Below are positions 8,155-15,833 of a stretch of DNA of 64,000 nt, in pieces. The stretch is from JAWXCE01 sp033764775 (GTDB lineage: Bacteria > Pseudomonadota > Alphaproteobacteria > Rhizobiales > Rhodomicrobiaceae). The DNA lies in the NCBI GenBank assembly GCA_033764775.1, contig JANRIQ010000018.1:310001-374000 (forward strand). The letters are read 5' to 3'. Position 1 is the stretch's first letter. Each line of letters opens with the position of its first letter. The position numbers and the translations under genes are program-made. The notes under the pieces were generated by a model. That model was not told the origin of the DNA and did no database searches. It worked only from the letters and a program-made list of their open reading frames with translations.

Positions 8155-9633
8155 ATGCAGCCGATGAGCGACATCGAAGCCTATGTGAGCGCCCCAGGAC
8201 GGGCGGACGCCGTGAAACAGGTTCGCGAGCAGATCGACAGGCTGGGCATCACCTACATTTATTATCAGTTCATATCGGTCACGGGCCGCATCGTCGGCAA
8301 AGGCATCCCGGCCGAGCACTGGGAGCGCACGGCGGAGAAAGGCTTCCAGCTCGTTTACGGCGCGACCGCCAACCTTTTCACCGATCGGCACGGCCAATAC
8401 ATCGGCTACGGCCCTGAGGCGTCCGAGCTGATCGGCATTCCCGACCCGGACACGTTCGTGCAGTTGCCGTGGGACAAGCGCGTCGCCCGCGTGTTTTGCA
8501 CCTGCTTCCGCAACCGCGAGGAAGACGAGCGCGGCGGCGGTTATCTCTCCTCCGATTGCCGCGGCAACTTGCGCCGCCATCACGCCGAGTTTCAGCAGAA
8601 ACACAAGATGCAGCTCCGTATGGGCTGCGAGCCGGAAATGATGTGGCTCAAGAAGGGCGCGGACGGGCGGCCGGACGGCGGCTTCTCCAAGCCGTACTGC
8701 TACCACATCGACCAGTTCGAGAGCCTGCGCCCCGTCTTTATGAAGGTCATCGAGTACGCGAACCAGATGGGCCTCGACATGATCCAGGGCGACCACGAGG
8801 ACGCACCCGGCCAGCTTGAGCTGAACTTTCAGTTCGACGACGCCATGCGCACCGCCGACCGGCTGGTCACGTACCGGCAAATCTGCAGCCAAGTGGCGCG
8901 CGAGAACGGCCTCATCGCGTGCTTCATGACGAAACCGTTTATGGGCGTCTCGGCGAACGGGTGCCACACCAATGTTTCGCTGTGGAGCGCCGGCGAGGAC
9001 AAGGTGAACATGCTCGGGCTGAAGGACCTGCCCGGCATGCCGTCGGTCTTCACCTACGTCTCGGGCGGCGCGAACTACTTCATGCCGGACAATACGGCGC
9101 ACGCCAAAAAGCCAGGGCCGGTCGGCCTCAACTGCATCGGCGGCGTTATCGAGCATCTGCCGGCGCTGACCGCCATCGGCTGTTCGACCGTGAATTCTTA
9201 TCGCCGCTTGTGGGATCAGGGTTTCTGGGCGCCGGTCTACGCGGACTGGGGCTATCAGAACCGCACCTGCGGCCTGCGCGTCTCCGCCCCGGGGCGCTTC
9301 GAGTACCGCGCGGTCGACAGCATGGTGAACCCGTATCTGCTCGCCTCGGCGCTCCTGATGGCGTTCGACGACGGCCTGACGCGAAAGCTCGACCCGGGCG
9401 AGCCGGAAAGCCGCAACATCTACGCCGCGATGAAAGAGGGCAAGCAAGTCAAGAAGCTGCCGTTGACGCTCGGGCAAGCGCTTGAGCGGCTGGACGAGGA
9501 CGAGGTGATCAAGCGCGCGCTGCCCGACGAGATGTACCGCGTGTTCACCCACTACAAAGGCGACGAGTGGGCGCGCTTCAACGCGACCGTGACCGAGTGG
9601 GATGTCGAGCGCTATCTCGACTGCCTGCCGTAA
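8155..9633 (+). CDS. glnT: Type III glutamine synthetase-like gamma-glutamylamide synthetase (GlnT/GmaS family)
   Basis: A 492-residue glutamine synthetase-family ligase. Visible are the beta-grasp N-terminus (ITYIYYQFISVTGRIVGKG), GCEPEMMW for metal/substrate binding, QGDHEDAPGQLELNFQ, the ATP-site GCHTNVSLW, and NRTCGLRVSAPGRFEYRAV for glutamate binding. GlnT/GmaS enzymes couple ATP hydrolysis to joining glutamate with ammonia or methylamine, giving glutamine or gamma-glutamylmethylamide. AAGGAG lies 11 bases before the ATG. Placement directly before glxB-glxC-glxD argues for the amine-activating role rather than bulk ammonium assimilation. Somewhat longer than characterised GmaS (about 440), mostly at the N-terminus. 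Confidence 0.85.
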   Translation: MQPMSDIEAYVSAPGRADAVKQVREQIDRLGITYIYYQFISVTGRIVGKGIPAEHWERTAEKGFQLVYGATANLFTDRHGQYIGYGPEASELIGIPDPDTFVQLPWDKRVARVFCTCFRNREEDERGGGYLSSDCRGNLRRHHAEFQQKHKMQLRMGCEPEMMWLKKGADGRPDGGFSKPYCYHIDQFESLRPVFMKVIEYANQMGLDMIQGDHEDAPGQLELNFQFDDAMRTADRLVTYRQICSQVARENGLIACFMTKPFMGVSANGCHTNVSLWSAGEDKVNMLGLKDLPGMPSVFTYVSGGANYFMPDNTAHAKKPGPVGLNCIGGVIEHLPALTAIGCSTVNSYRRLWDQGFWAPVYADWGYQNRTCGLRVSAPGRFEYRAVDSMVNPYLLASALLMAFDDGLTRKLDPGEPESRNIYAAMKEGKQVKKLPLTLGQALERLDEDEVIKRALPDEMYRVFTHYKGDEWARFNATVTEWDVERYLDCLP

Positions 9634-9728
9634 GAATTCGCTTCACCCCCGGTTCTGTTCGCGGGTTGCGCCTCGGGCGCCGGCGGACAGGGCTGCGGTG
9701 ACGCACGGACAACAGGGAGAGAACATCT

Positions 9729-10664
9729 ATGTGTGGAATTGCGGGGCTGATCCATCGCGGACGCACCGGCGACATCGGCCGGGAGATGACCGCCATGCTG
9801 CAGTCGCTGAAGCATCGCGGGCCGGACTCGACGGGGTATGCGCTTTACGGCCAGGGCTCAAACGACGCCTACGTCATGCGCTTCAAGGTCGCCGAGCAGG
9901 AGGACATGAAGCACGGCTATAAAATCCGCGAGCTGGTGAAGGAGCGGCGCGCGGAGGTCGATCATCGGCTCGCCGAGCTGGAGGCGAACGTCACGGACAG
10001 CGCGGCGGCGACGCCTTACGCCTTCAAATACACCTTCAGCTACGGCGGCGACCTGAAGAAGCTCGTCGATTACCTGGAGGACGTGGAGGGCGTCGAGTTG
10101 ATGTCCATCGGGCGCGGATTAGAACTCGTGAAAGACCTGGGCGACGCGGCGACAGTCGCCGATCAGTATAAACTCAAAGGGTTTCATGGCACGCACGCGC
10201 TTGGCCACACCCGCATGGCGACCGAGTCCGACGTGGACATCCGCTCCGCGCATCCCTACTGGGCCTATCCGTTCTCCGACGTGGCGGTGGTGCACAACGG
10301 CCAGCTCACCAACTACTGGAACAACCGCCGCGATCTCGAGCGCAAGGGCCAGCGCTTCATCTCCAACTGCGATAGCGAGCTGATCGCGGTCTACCTCGCC
10401 GACCGCATGGCGCGCGGCGACGATCTGGAGGAGGCGATGAAGCGCTCCATCGAGGAGCTGGACGGCGTGTTCACCTACCTCGTCACGACGGCCGACAGCC
10501 TCGGCATGGCGAAGGACACCATGGCCGCCAAGCCGATGGTGCTCTACGAGAGCGACGACTTCATCGCCATGGCGAGCGAAGAGGTGGCGATCCGCTCTGT
10601 GTTCCCCCACGAAATCGATACGTTCGACCCCTACGAAGGCGAGGTGCGTGTATGGCGCAGCTAG
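9729..10664 (+). CDS. glxB: Class II glutamine amidotransferase, N-methylglutamate synthase subunit A-like
   Basis: A 311-residue N-terminal-nucleophile amidotransferase. The protein begins MCGIAGL, so Cys2 becomes the catalytic N-terminal residue after Met removal. LKHRGPDSTGYALYG, HTRMATESDVDIRSAHPY and VVHNGQLTNYWN are standard class II signatures. It corresponds to the amidotransferase domain of glutamate synthase made as a separate subunit (GlxB of rhizobia, MgsA of methylotrophs). AGGGAGAG precedes the ATG. The stop lies 13 bases inside the next gene, indicating translational coupling with glxC. In the pathway it would split the gamma-glutamylamide or glutamine and pass the amine to the FMN subunit. 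Confidence 0.9.
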   Translation: MCGIAGLIHRGRTGDIGREMTAMLQSLKHRGPDSTGYALYGQGSNDAYVMRFKVAEQEDMKHGYKIRELVKERRAEVDHRLAELEANVTDSAAATPYAFKYTFSYGGDLKKLVDYLEDVEGVELMSIGRGLELVKDLGDAATVADQYKLKGFHGTHALGHTRMATESDVDIRSAHPYWAYPFSDVAVVHNGQLTNYWNNRRDLERKGQRFISNCDSELIAVYLADRMARGDDLEEAMKRSIEELDGVFTYLVTTADSLGMAKDTMAAKPMVLYESDDFIAMASEEVAIRSVFPHEIDTFDPYEGEVRVWRS

Positions 10665-11491
10665 CTAAGGTTTCCCGCGATGGCATGCACGCCGAAACGC
10701 TTCTCGGCCGTTCGCAACAGCGCTTTTTCGAGCCGAACGCGGACTCGCGCCGCTTCACCTATCCGTGGGCGCACGAGGTCGATTTCAACAAGCGCGCGGA
10801 GTTCGACGCCGCCAACATGACGACGCGCGAGATCAACGTGCAGATCCGCAAGTTCATGGAGGACGGCCACGGCACCATCGTCGTGCACAATCCGGGCGCC
10901 AAACACTCGCTCGGCGTCGGCATCTTGAACCGCCTGCAGCTCTACTTCGAGGGTTCGCTCGGCTATTTCGGCTGCGGTCTCGTCGATGGGCCGAACATCC
11001 GCATCAAGGGCCGCGTCGGCTGGTCCTGCGCTGAGAACATGCTCGCCGGCACGGTCGTCATAGAGAAGAACGCTGGTTCGTGCTTCGGCGCGGCCATTCG
11101 CGGCGGTGACCTTGTGTGCAAAGGCGACGTCGGCGCGCGCACGGGCATCGACCAGAAGGGCGGCACCATCCTCATCGGCGGGCGCACCGGCGCGTTCTCC
11201 GGCTTCATGATGCAGCGCGGGCGGATGGTCGTCCTCGGCGACGCGGGCGCGAACCTCGGCGACAGCATGTATGACGGCATCATCTATGTCGGCGGCAAGA
11301 TCGCCAGCCTGGGCGTCGATGCGGTCGAAGCGGAGATGACCGACGCAGATGTGGCGTGGCTTAGCCGCAAGCTCAAAACCTACGAGATCGAGGCGCCGAA
11401 AGACCTGAAGCTGATGACCAAGATCGTCGCGGGCAAGCAGCTCTGGAACTACGACAATCTGGAGCCGGCCGAGAAGAAACTGGTGCTGTAA
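10652..11491 (+). CDS. glxC: GXGXG-domain protein, N-methylglutamate synthase subunit B-like
   Basis: A 279-residue protein dominated by the right-handed beta-helix of the glutamate synthase alpha-subunit C-terminus. The Gly-rich turns include GYFGCGLVDGPNIRIKGRVG, GDLVCKGDVGARTG, GTILIGGRTGAFSGFMMQRG and GGKIASLGV, at roughly residues 90-225. This domain is structural in glutamate synthase and helps form the ammonia tunnel. It overlaps glxB by 13 bases and is followed 24 bases later by glxD. Equivalent to GlxC/MgsB. Confidence 0.9.
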   Translation: MAQLAKVSRDGMHAETLLGRSQQRFFEPNADSRRFTYPWAHEVDFNKRAEFDAANMTTREINVQIRKFMEDGHGTIVVHNPGAKHSLGVGILNRLQLYFEGSLGYFGCGLVDGPNIRIKGRVGWSCAENMLAGTVVIEKNAGSCFGAAIRGGDLVCKGDVGARTGIDQKGGTILIGGRTGAFSGFMMQRGRMVVLGDAGANLGDSMYDGIIYVGGKIASLGVDAVEAEMTDADVAWLSRKLKTYEIEAPKDLKLMTKIVAGKQLWNYDNLEPAEKKLVL

Positions 11492-11515
11492 CGGCGCACA
11501 ACAAGGAACACGCAT

Positions 11516-12901
11516 ATGGGCCCCAAAATCAAACCGGCCGAGGGCTTCGAGCCGGCCGCCTACCAACCGCCGCAGCGAAACCGCGACATTCTCGGCCGCA
11601 GCCGCATCTTCACGCCCGAGGTCATCGACGACATCCACATCAAGTCGGAACTCGGCCGCTACCGCATGCGCGGCTTCTCGCTGTTCAAGAAAATCCCGCA
11701 CTGGGACGACCTGACCTTCCTGCCCGGCACGCTCACCCGCTTCGTCATCGAGGGCTATCGCGAGAAGTGCGTTACTAAGACGGTGCTCGGCCCGCGCGCC
11801 AAGCGTCCGCTGGTGCTCGACATCCCGGTCTACATCACCGGCATGAGCTTCGGCGCGCTGTCTTACGAGGCGAAGATCGCGCTGGCCCGCGGCGCCACCA
11901 TGGCGGGTTCGGCCACCTGCTCCGGCGAAGGCGGCATGATCCCGGACGAGCGCCGCTACTCGATGAAATGGTACTACCAGTGCATCCAAAGCCGCTACGG
12001 CTTTAATCCGCACCACTTGCGCCTCGCCGACGCTGTCGAGTTCTTCATCGGCCAGGGCTGTAAAGTCGGCCTGGGCGGGCACCTCATGGGCCAGAAAGTG
12101 ACCGACCAGGTGGCTGAGATGCGCTCGCTGCCGGCCGGCATCGACCAGCGTTCGCCCGCCCGGCATCCGGACTGGCTCGGCCCGGACGACCTCGCCCTGA
12201 AAATCGAGGAAGTGCGCGAGGCGACCAACCACGAAATCCCCATCCAGCTCAAGCTGGGCGCCGCCCGTGTTTATGACGACGTGCGCATGGCGGCGAAATG
12301 CGGCCCGGACATGATTTACATCGACGGAATGGAGGGCGGCACCGGCGCCGGCCCGCACGTGGCGACGGAGGAGACCGGCGTGCCCGGCATGGCCGCGATC
12401 CGCCAGGCGCGAAAGGCGCTCGACGACGTCGGCATGACCGGGCAAATCTCGCTTATTTACGCGGGCGGCATCCGCAACGGCGGCGATATCGCGAAAGCCA
12501 TGGCGCTCGGCGCGGACGCGGTCGCCATCGGCCACGCCTCGCTCATGGCGCTGAACTGCAACAAGGACATTCCCGAGGCGGACTACCCAAACGAGGTCGG
12601 CGTTGAGGCGGGCTATTGCTACCACTGCCACACCGGCAGATGCCCGGTTGGCGTCGCGACGCAAGACCCAGTGCTGCGCAAGCGCCTCGACCCGGACAAG
12701 GCGGCGGAGCGCGTCTACAACTTCCTCCACACGCTCACGATGGAGTGCCAAATGATGGCGCGCGCCTGCGGCAAAACCAACATCCACTCGCTCGAACCGG
12801 AAGACCTTGCCGCGCTGACGATGGAGGCCTCCGCGCTGGCTCAGGTGCCGCTCGCCGGCACGCAGTTCACCGTCGGCCGCCCCGACATGACGCGCTACTA
12901 G
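11516..12901 (+). CDS. glxD: FMN-binding glutamate synthase-like protein, N-methylglutamate synthase subunit C-like
   Basis: A 461-residue protein matching the central FMN-binding domain of glutamate synthase: MSFGALSYEAKIALARGATM, GSATCSGEGGMIPDER, QLKLGAARVYDD, IDGMEGGTGAGP, LIYAGGIRNGGDIAKAMALG. Near residues 369-385, CHTGRCPVGVATQDP supplies the cysteines that hold the [3Fe-4S] cluster in the family. It would reductively transfer the amino or methylamino group to 2-oxoglutarate, giving glutamate or N-methylglutamate. The electron donor subunit is not encoded here. AAGGA precedes the ATG. Equivalent to GlxD/MgsC. Confidence 0.92.
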   Translation: MGPKIKPAEGFEPAAYQPPQRNRDILGRSRIFTPEVIDDIHIKSELGRYRMRGFSLFKKIPHWDDLTFLPGTLTRFVIEGYREKCVTKTVLGPRAKRPLVLDIPVYITGMSFGALSYEAKIALARGATMAGSATCSGEGGMIPDERRYSMKWYYQCIQSRYGFNPHHLRLADAVEFFIGQGCKVGLGGHLMGQKVTDQVAEMRSLPAGIDQRSPARHPDWLGPDDLALKIEEVREATNHEIPIQLKLGAARVYDDVRMAAKCGPDMIYIDGMEGGTGAGPHVATEETGVPGMAAIRQARKALDDVGMTGQISLIYAGGIRNGGDIAKAMALGADAVAIGHASLMALNCNKDIPEADYPNEVGVEAGYCYHCHTGRCPVGVATQDPVLRKRLDPDKAAERVYNFLHTLTMECQMMARACGKTNIHSLEPEDLAALTMEASALAQVPLAGTQFTVGRPDMTRY

Positions 12902-12910
12902 GAGGACATC

Positions 12911-13336
12911 ATGGCGGACATCAAACCCGGACGGCCTGTCGCTGCGCCAAGCCAGCCGCAGGACATCGACCACTTCATCAAGGGCGACGGCATCGACACC
13001 GAGCGCGAGAAGATCATCGGCCAGCACATCGGCTATCGCTACGACGTGAACCTGCTGCCCGACTATTCGCGCCTGACGCCGTTCCTCAAAGACTACATCG
13101 AGCACATGGGCTGGTCCGACCTCAACTGGATGGAGGACGTGCACATGGGCTACGAGGAGGGCCGCCCGGCCGTGTTCGACCGCAACGTGAACGGCTGGGT
13201 GCAGGTGCCGGCGGGCGTGACGCTGCCCGACAACCAGCAGGATCGCGACATGCTCGCGCGCGAGCTGCTCATCAAGTTCCAGATGGGCGAGAAGCACCCG
13301 ATGGTCGATCTGCGCGCGGCCTACGCAAAATTTTAG
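12911..13336 (+). CDS. Unrecognised 141-residue protein in the amine operon
   Basis: I do not recognise this family. It has an excellent ribosome binding site (AGGAGG, 5 bases before ATG) and sits 9 bases after glxD and 6 before the GFA gene, so it is almost certainly translated with the operon. It is soluble, with no signal peptide, and rich in acidic and aromatic residues: GWSDLNWMEDVHMGYEEGRP near residues 67-86, YRYDVNLLPDYSRLTPF, and a C-terminal helix ending RAAYAKF. No cysteines and no obvious nucleotide or metal motif are visible. A small subunit or accessory factor of the glutamate-synthase-like complex, or of the oxidase, is the simplest inference. Confidence 0.85.
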   Translation: MADIKPGRPVAAPSQPQDIDHFIKGDGIDTEREKIIGQHIGYRYDVNLLPDYSRLTPFLKDYIEHMGWSDLNWMEDVHMGYEEGRPAVFDRNVNGWVQVPAGVTLPDNQQDRDMLARELLIKFQMGEKHPMVDLRAAYAKF

Positions 13337-13342
13337 GAGAGC

Positions 13343-13771
13343 ATGCCGGAGCATCGCGCGAGCGGAGGTTGCCTGTGCGGCGGCGTTGCGTTTCGCATCG
13401 CCGGGCGGCTGCGCGACATTGTCGTCTGCCACTGCCGGCAGTGCCAACGTTTCTCCGGGAGCGTCGTCGCCGCCACCCAGTGTCGGAGCGCCGATCTCGA
13501 CATTGTCCGGGATGACGGGTTGCGCTGGTACGCCTCGTCGCCGCATGCTGAGCGCGGCTTCTGCGGCGCATGCGGAAGCAGTCTGTTCTGGCGGCGGCGC
13601 GGCGACAGCTTCACATGCGTCATGGCTGGCGCGCTGACGCCGCCCACCGGCCTGCGCACCGCCGCGCATATCTTCACCGCCGACCAGGCCGACTGGTGCG
13701 TCATCGGGGACGGGCGGCCCCAGTTCCCCAGAACGATGGGGTCGGCCGTCGCCGCCGTGCGGTGGTCGTGA
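13343..13771 (+). CDS. GFA family (glutathione-dependent formaldehyde-activating-like) zinc protein
   Basis: A 142-residue CENP-V/GFA-fold protein. The zinc-binding cysteines are all visible: GGCLCGGVAF near residues 8-17, VVCHCRQCQRFSG near 32-44, and GFCGACGSSLFWRR near 72-85. The founding member (Gfa) was reported to speed the condensation of formaldehyde with glutathione, though the wider family is functionally mixed. AGGAGA stands before the ATG, 6 bases after the preceding stop. In an operon whose oxidase should release formaldehyde-level carbon, a detoxification or binding role is plausible but not proven. Confidence 0.88.
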   Translation: MPEHRASGGCLCGGVAFRIAGRLRDIVVCHCRQCQRFSGSVVAATQCRSADLDIVRDDGLRWYASSPHAERGFCGACGSSLFWRRRGDSFTCVMAGALTPPTGLRTAAHIFTADQADWCVIGDGRPQFPRTMGSAVAAVRWS

Positions 13772-13781
13772 GAGGAGAGCG

Positions 13782-14492
13782 ATGACAACCGTCTGCATCA
13801 TCGAGGCCGGCCTTACGCCGCCGGCCATCACTGAGGCCTATGGCGATTTTCCCGCCATGATCGAGCGCTGGCTGCGGCCGGCCATGCCGGAGGCCCGCTT
13901 CGCGACCCTCTCGATCATCCGGGGCGAGGGGCCGCCCCCCGATCCGAAGGCTTACGACGCTTATGTCATCACCGGCTCCGAGCACGGTGTCTACGAGAAC
14001 CTGCCATGGATGGAGAGCCTCAAAGGCTTCATACGAACCGCGGCGGAGGCGGGTGCGCCGATGTTCGGCGTGTGCTTCGGCCACCAGATCATGGCGGAGG
14101 CGTTCGGCGGCCGCGTGGTGAAGGCGCCGCAAGGCTGGCAGGCCGGGCTTTACGACTATGAGATCAAGCCGAACGATTTCATCGACGGGCCGGCGCGCCT
14201 CGCGGTTCTCTCCCTGCACCAGGATCAGGTGGCGAGCCCTCCCCCGGACGCGCAAGCGATCGCCGCGCATCCGACCTGCCCTTACGCCATGCTGCGCTAT
14301 TCGCCGCGCGCCGCCTCGACCCAGGCGCATCCCGAGTTCGACTCGGACATCGTGCAGGCCTACCTCGATCTGGGCAAACTCAGCGTGCCGGAGGCCGTGG
14401 CGCGCGCGGGCGAGGCGGCGATGCGGCGCGGATCGCCGGACAATGAGCGTCTGGCGGAGGCTGTGGCGCGGATGTTCACGGCCGGCGCCTGA
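13782..14492 (+). CDS. Class I glutamine amidotransferase-like protein
   Basis: A 236-residue stand-alone class I GATase. The nucleophile elbow FGVCFGHQIMAEAFGG places the catalytic Cys at about residue 98; the His-x-Glu pair is in STQAHPEFDSD near residue 184. The oxyanion-side motif YVITGSEHGVYEN is also seen. Homologues include GMP-synthase-like GATases and gamma-glutamyl-amine hydrolases of the PuuD type. AGGAGA precedes the ATG, 10 bases after the GFA gene. Last in the operon. A role in hydrolysing gamma-glutamyl intermediates fits the context, but substrate cannot be read from sequence. Confidence 0.85.
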   Translation: MTTVCIIEAGLTPPAITEAYGDFPAMIERWLRPAMPEARFATLSIIRGEGPPPDPKAYDAYVITGSEHGVYENLPWMESLKGFIRTAAEAGAPMFGVCFGHQIMAEAFGGRVVKAPQGWQAGLYDYEIKPNDFIDGPARLAVLSLHQDQVASPPPDAQAIAAHPTCPYAMLRYSPRAASTQAHPEFDSDIVQAYLDLGKLSVPEAVARAGEAAMRRGSPDNERLAEAVARMFTAGA

Positions 14493-14553
14493 TTGGCCCG
14501 TTGTGCTCCGGTGCAGCCGCCGTTTCAGACCTTCCCGTCAGCGCCATCCCTCG

Positions 14554-14964
14554 CTAGGGTTTGGCGAGCAAAATGTAGATGACGGCCGCGAGCAACGCCA
14601 TTTCGATGAGGTTGACGACCACGCTCACGCGGTGCCACGCGTTGAAGCGCGCGTTCGCCGCCTTGTCGCCCGCCGTCGCCGCGTCGCGGGCCTCCTTGAT
14701 GATGGGGATGACGAACCGCCGAACGCCGAGCATCAGCGCCGCGCACAGGACCAGCACGCCGCTTTCAAGCGGACGGAGGGCGAGCGCGGCGGCCAGCAGA
14801 GCCATCAGCCCGTTCACTGCGAAATAGCGCGGGAAAATCGCGCGCAGAAACCGCCCGGCAGCCTGCTCGTCGAGGACCTGGAAAACGGACGGCGCGATGA
14901 CGGCGGAGAAAAACAGCATGGCGCCGAGCGATGCGGCGGCGAGAAGCGCGGAGAGTTCGGGCAT
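14554..14964 (-). CDS. DUF4149-type membrane protein
   Basis: A 136-residue protein with four hydrophobic helices, resembling the DUF4149 family: SLGAMLFFSAVIAPSVFQVL at the start, then FLRAIFPRYFAVNG, LMLGVRRFVIPIIKEARD, and ARFNAWHRVSVVVNLIEMAL. No enzymatic motif is present and the function of the family is unknown. It converges with the amine operon end and stands alone. Confidence 0.75.
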   Translation of the reverse strand: MPELSALLAAASLGAMLFFSAVIAPSVFQVLDEQAAGRFLRAIFPRYFAVNGLMALLAAALALRPLESGVLVLCAALMLGVRRFVIPIIKEARDAATAGDKAANARFNAWHRVSVVVNLIEMALLAAVIYILLAKP

Positions 14965-15154
14965 GTGTGCTCGCTGAACGATGTGGACGGCGATGATCCC
15001 GCCGTGTTGGACGTAGCGTTAAACGCTTGCGGCTCGTCGAACGGATGACGCCCGCCGCCCTTTCCGTCTTCCATTTGCGATGATGGCGGCCCATGTCGGT
15101 TGAGGGAGCGGAGCGTGCTCCAACGATTGGAACAGCGAGCGTAACGTGCGATCC

Positions 15155-15823
15155 ATGATGTTTTATGTCTTTGCCGCTTTGGGGGTCGCCGCGCTGGCCG
15201 GCGTCGCCTTATGGATTTATGTGATGAGCAATGTGGAGCAGCAGCGCTATCGCGTCGTCATCGCCGACGGCCCCATCGAGTTGCGCGACTACCCTGCCTC
15301 GATCGTGGCTGAGGTGACGCGGCAGGGATCGCGCCAGGCCGCGGTCAACGCCGGGTTCGGACCGCTTGCGAGCTACATTTTCGCCAAGGAGCGCGCCGGT
15401 GACAAGATCGCCATGACCGCGCCCGTCACGCAACAGCGCGAGACCATCGCCATGACCGCGCCGGTGACGCAGTCGGCCGGCGCGAACGGGGATTGGACGG
15501 TGCGGTTCATCATGCCGGCGAAATACACGCTCGAAACCTTGCCCAAGCCAGCGAATGCCGATGTGCGGATCGCGACCGCGCCCGCGACGCGCCGTGCGGC
15601 CATCCGCTTTTCGGGCTATGCGACGGACGCGGCCATCGCGGAGCAGGAGGCGGCGCTCATGGCGTGGATGCGGTCACGCAAGCTGACGGCGACGGGCGCG
15701 GCCACCTACGCCTATTACAACGACCCGTTCACGCCTGGGCCGCTGCGCCGCAACGAGGTCATGTTCGACGTGGTCGAAGACGAGCCGCGCCCGGCGAGCG
15801 TGACACAACCTATCGCCGGGTAA
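15155..15823 (+). CDS. SOUL-family heme-binding protein with N-terminal membrane anchor
   Basis: About 222 residues. The N-terminus is one hydrophobic helix (FYVFAALGVAALAGVALWIY) followed by a SOUL/HBP domain: IELRDYPASIVAEVTRQGSR, GDKIAMTAPVT, and a C-terminal YAYYNDPFTPGPLRRNEVMF. The repeated IAMTAPVTQ is a family habit. Eukaryotic members bind heme or tetrapyrroles; the bacterial role is unclear. The ATG at 15155 is preferred over the in-frame GTG at 15146, but no strong ribosome binding site decides it. It ends 10 bases from the convergent uup gene. Confidence 0.88.
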   Translation: MMFYVFAALGVAALAGVALWIYVMSNVEQQRYRVVIADGPIELRDYPASIVAEVTRQGSRQAAVNAGFGPLASYIFAKERAGDKIAMTAPVTQQRETIAMTAPVTQSAGANGDWTVRFIMPAKYTLETLPKPANADVRIATAPATRRAAIRFSGYATDAAIAEQEAALMAWMRSRKLTATGAATYAYYNDPFTPGPLRRNEVMFDVVEDEPRPASVTQPIAG

Positions 15824-15833
15824 CGACGCTCGC

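Noticed and set aside
15403..15475. Short tandem nucleotide repeat in the SOUL gene
   Set aside because: It encodes the repeated IAMTAPVTQ segment that is normal in SOUL-family proteins.
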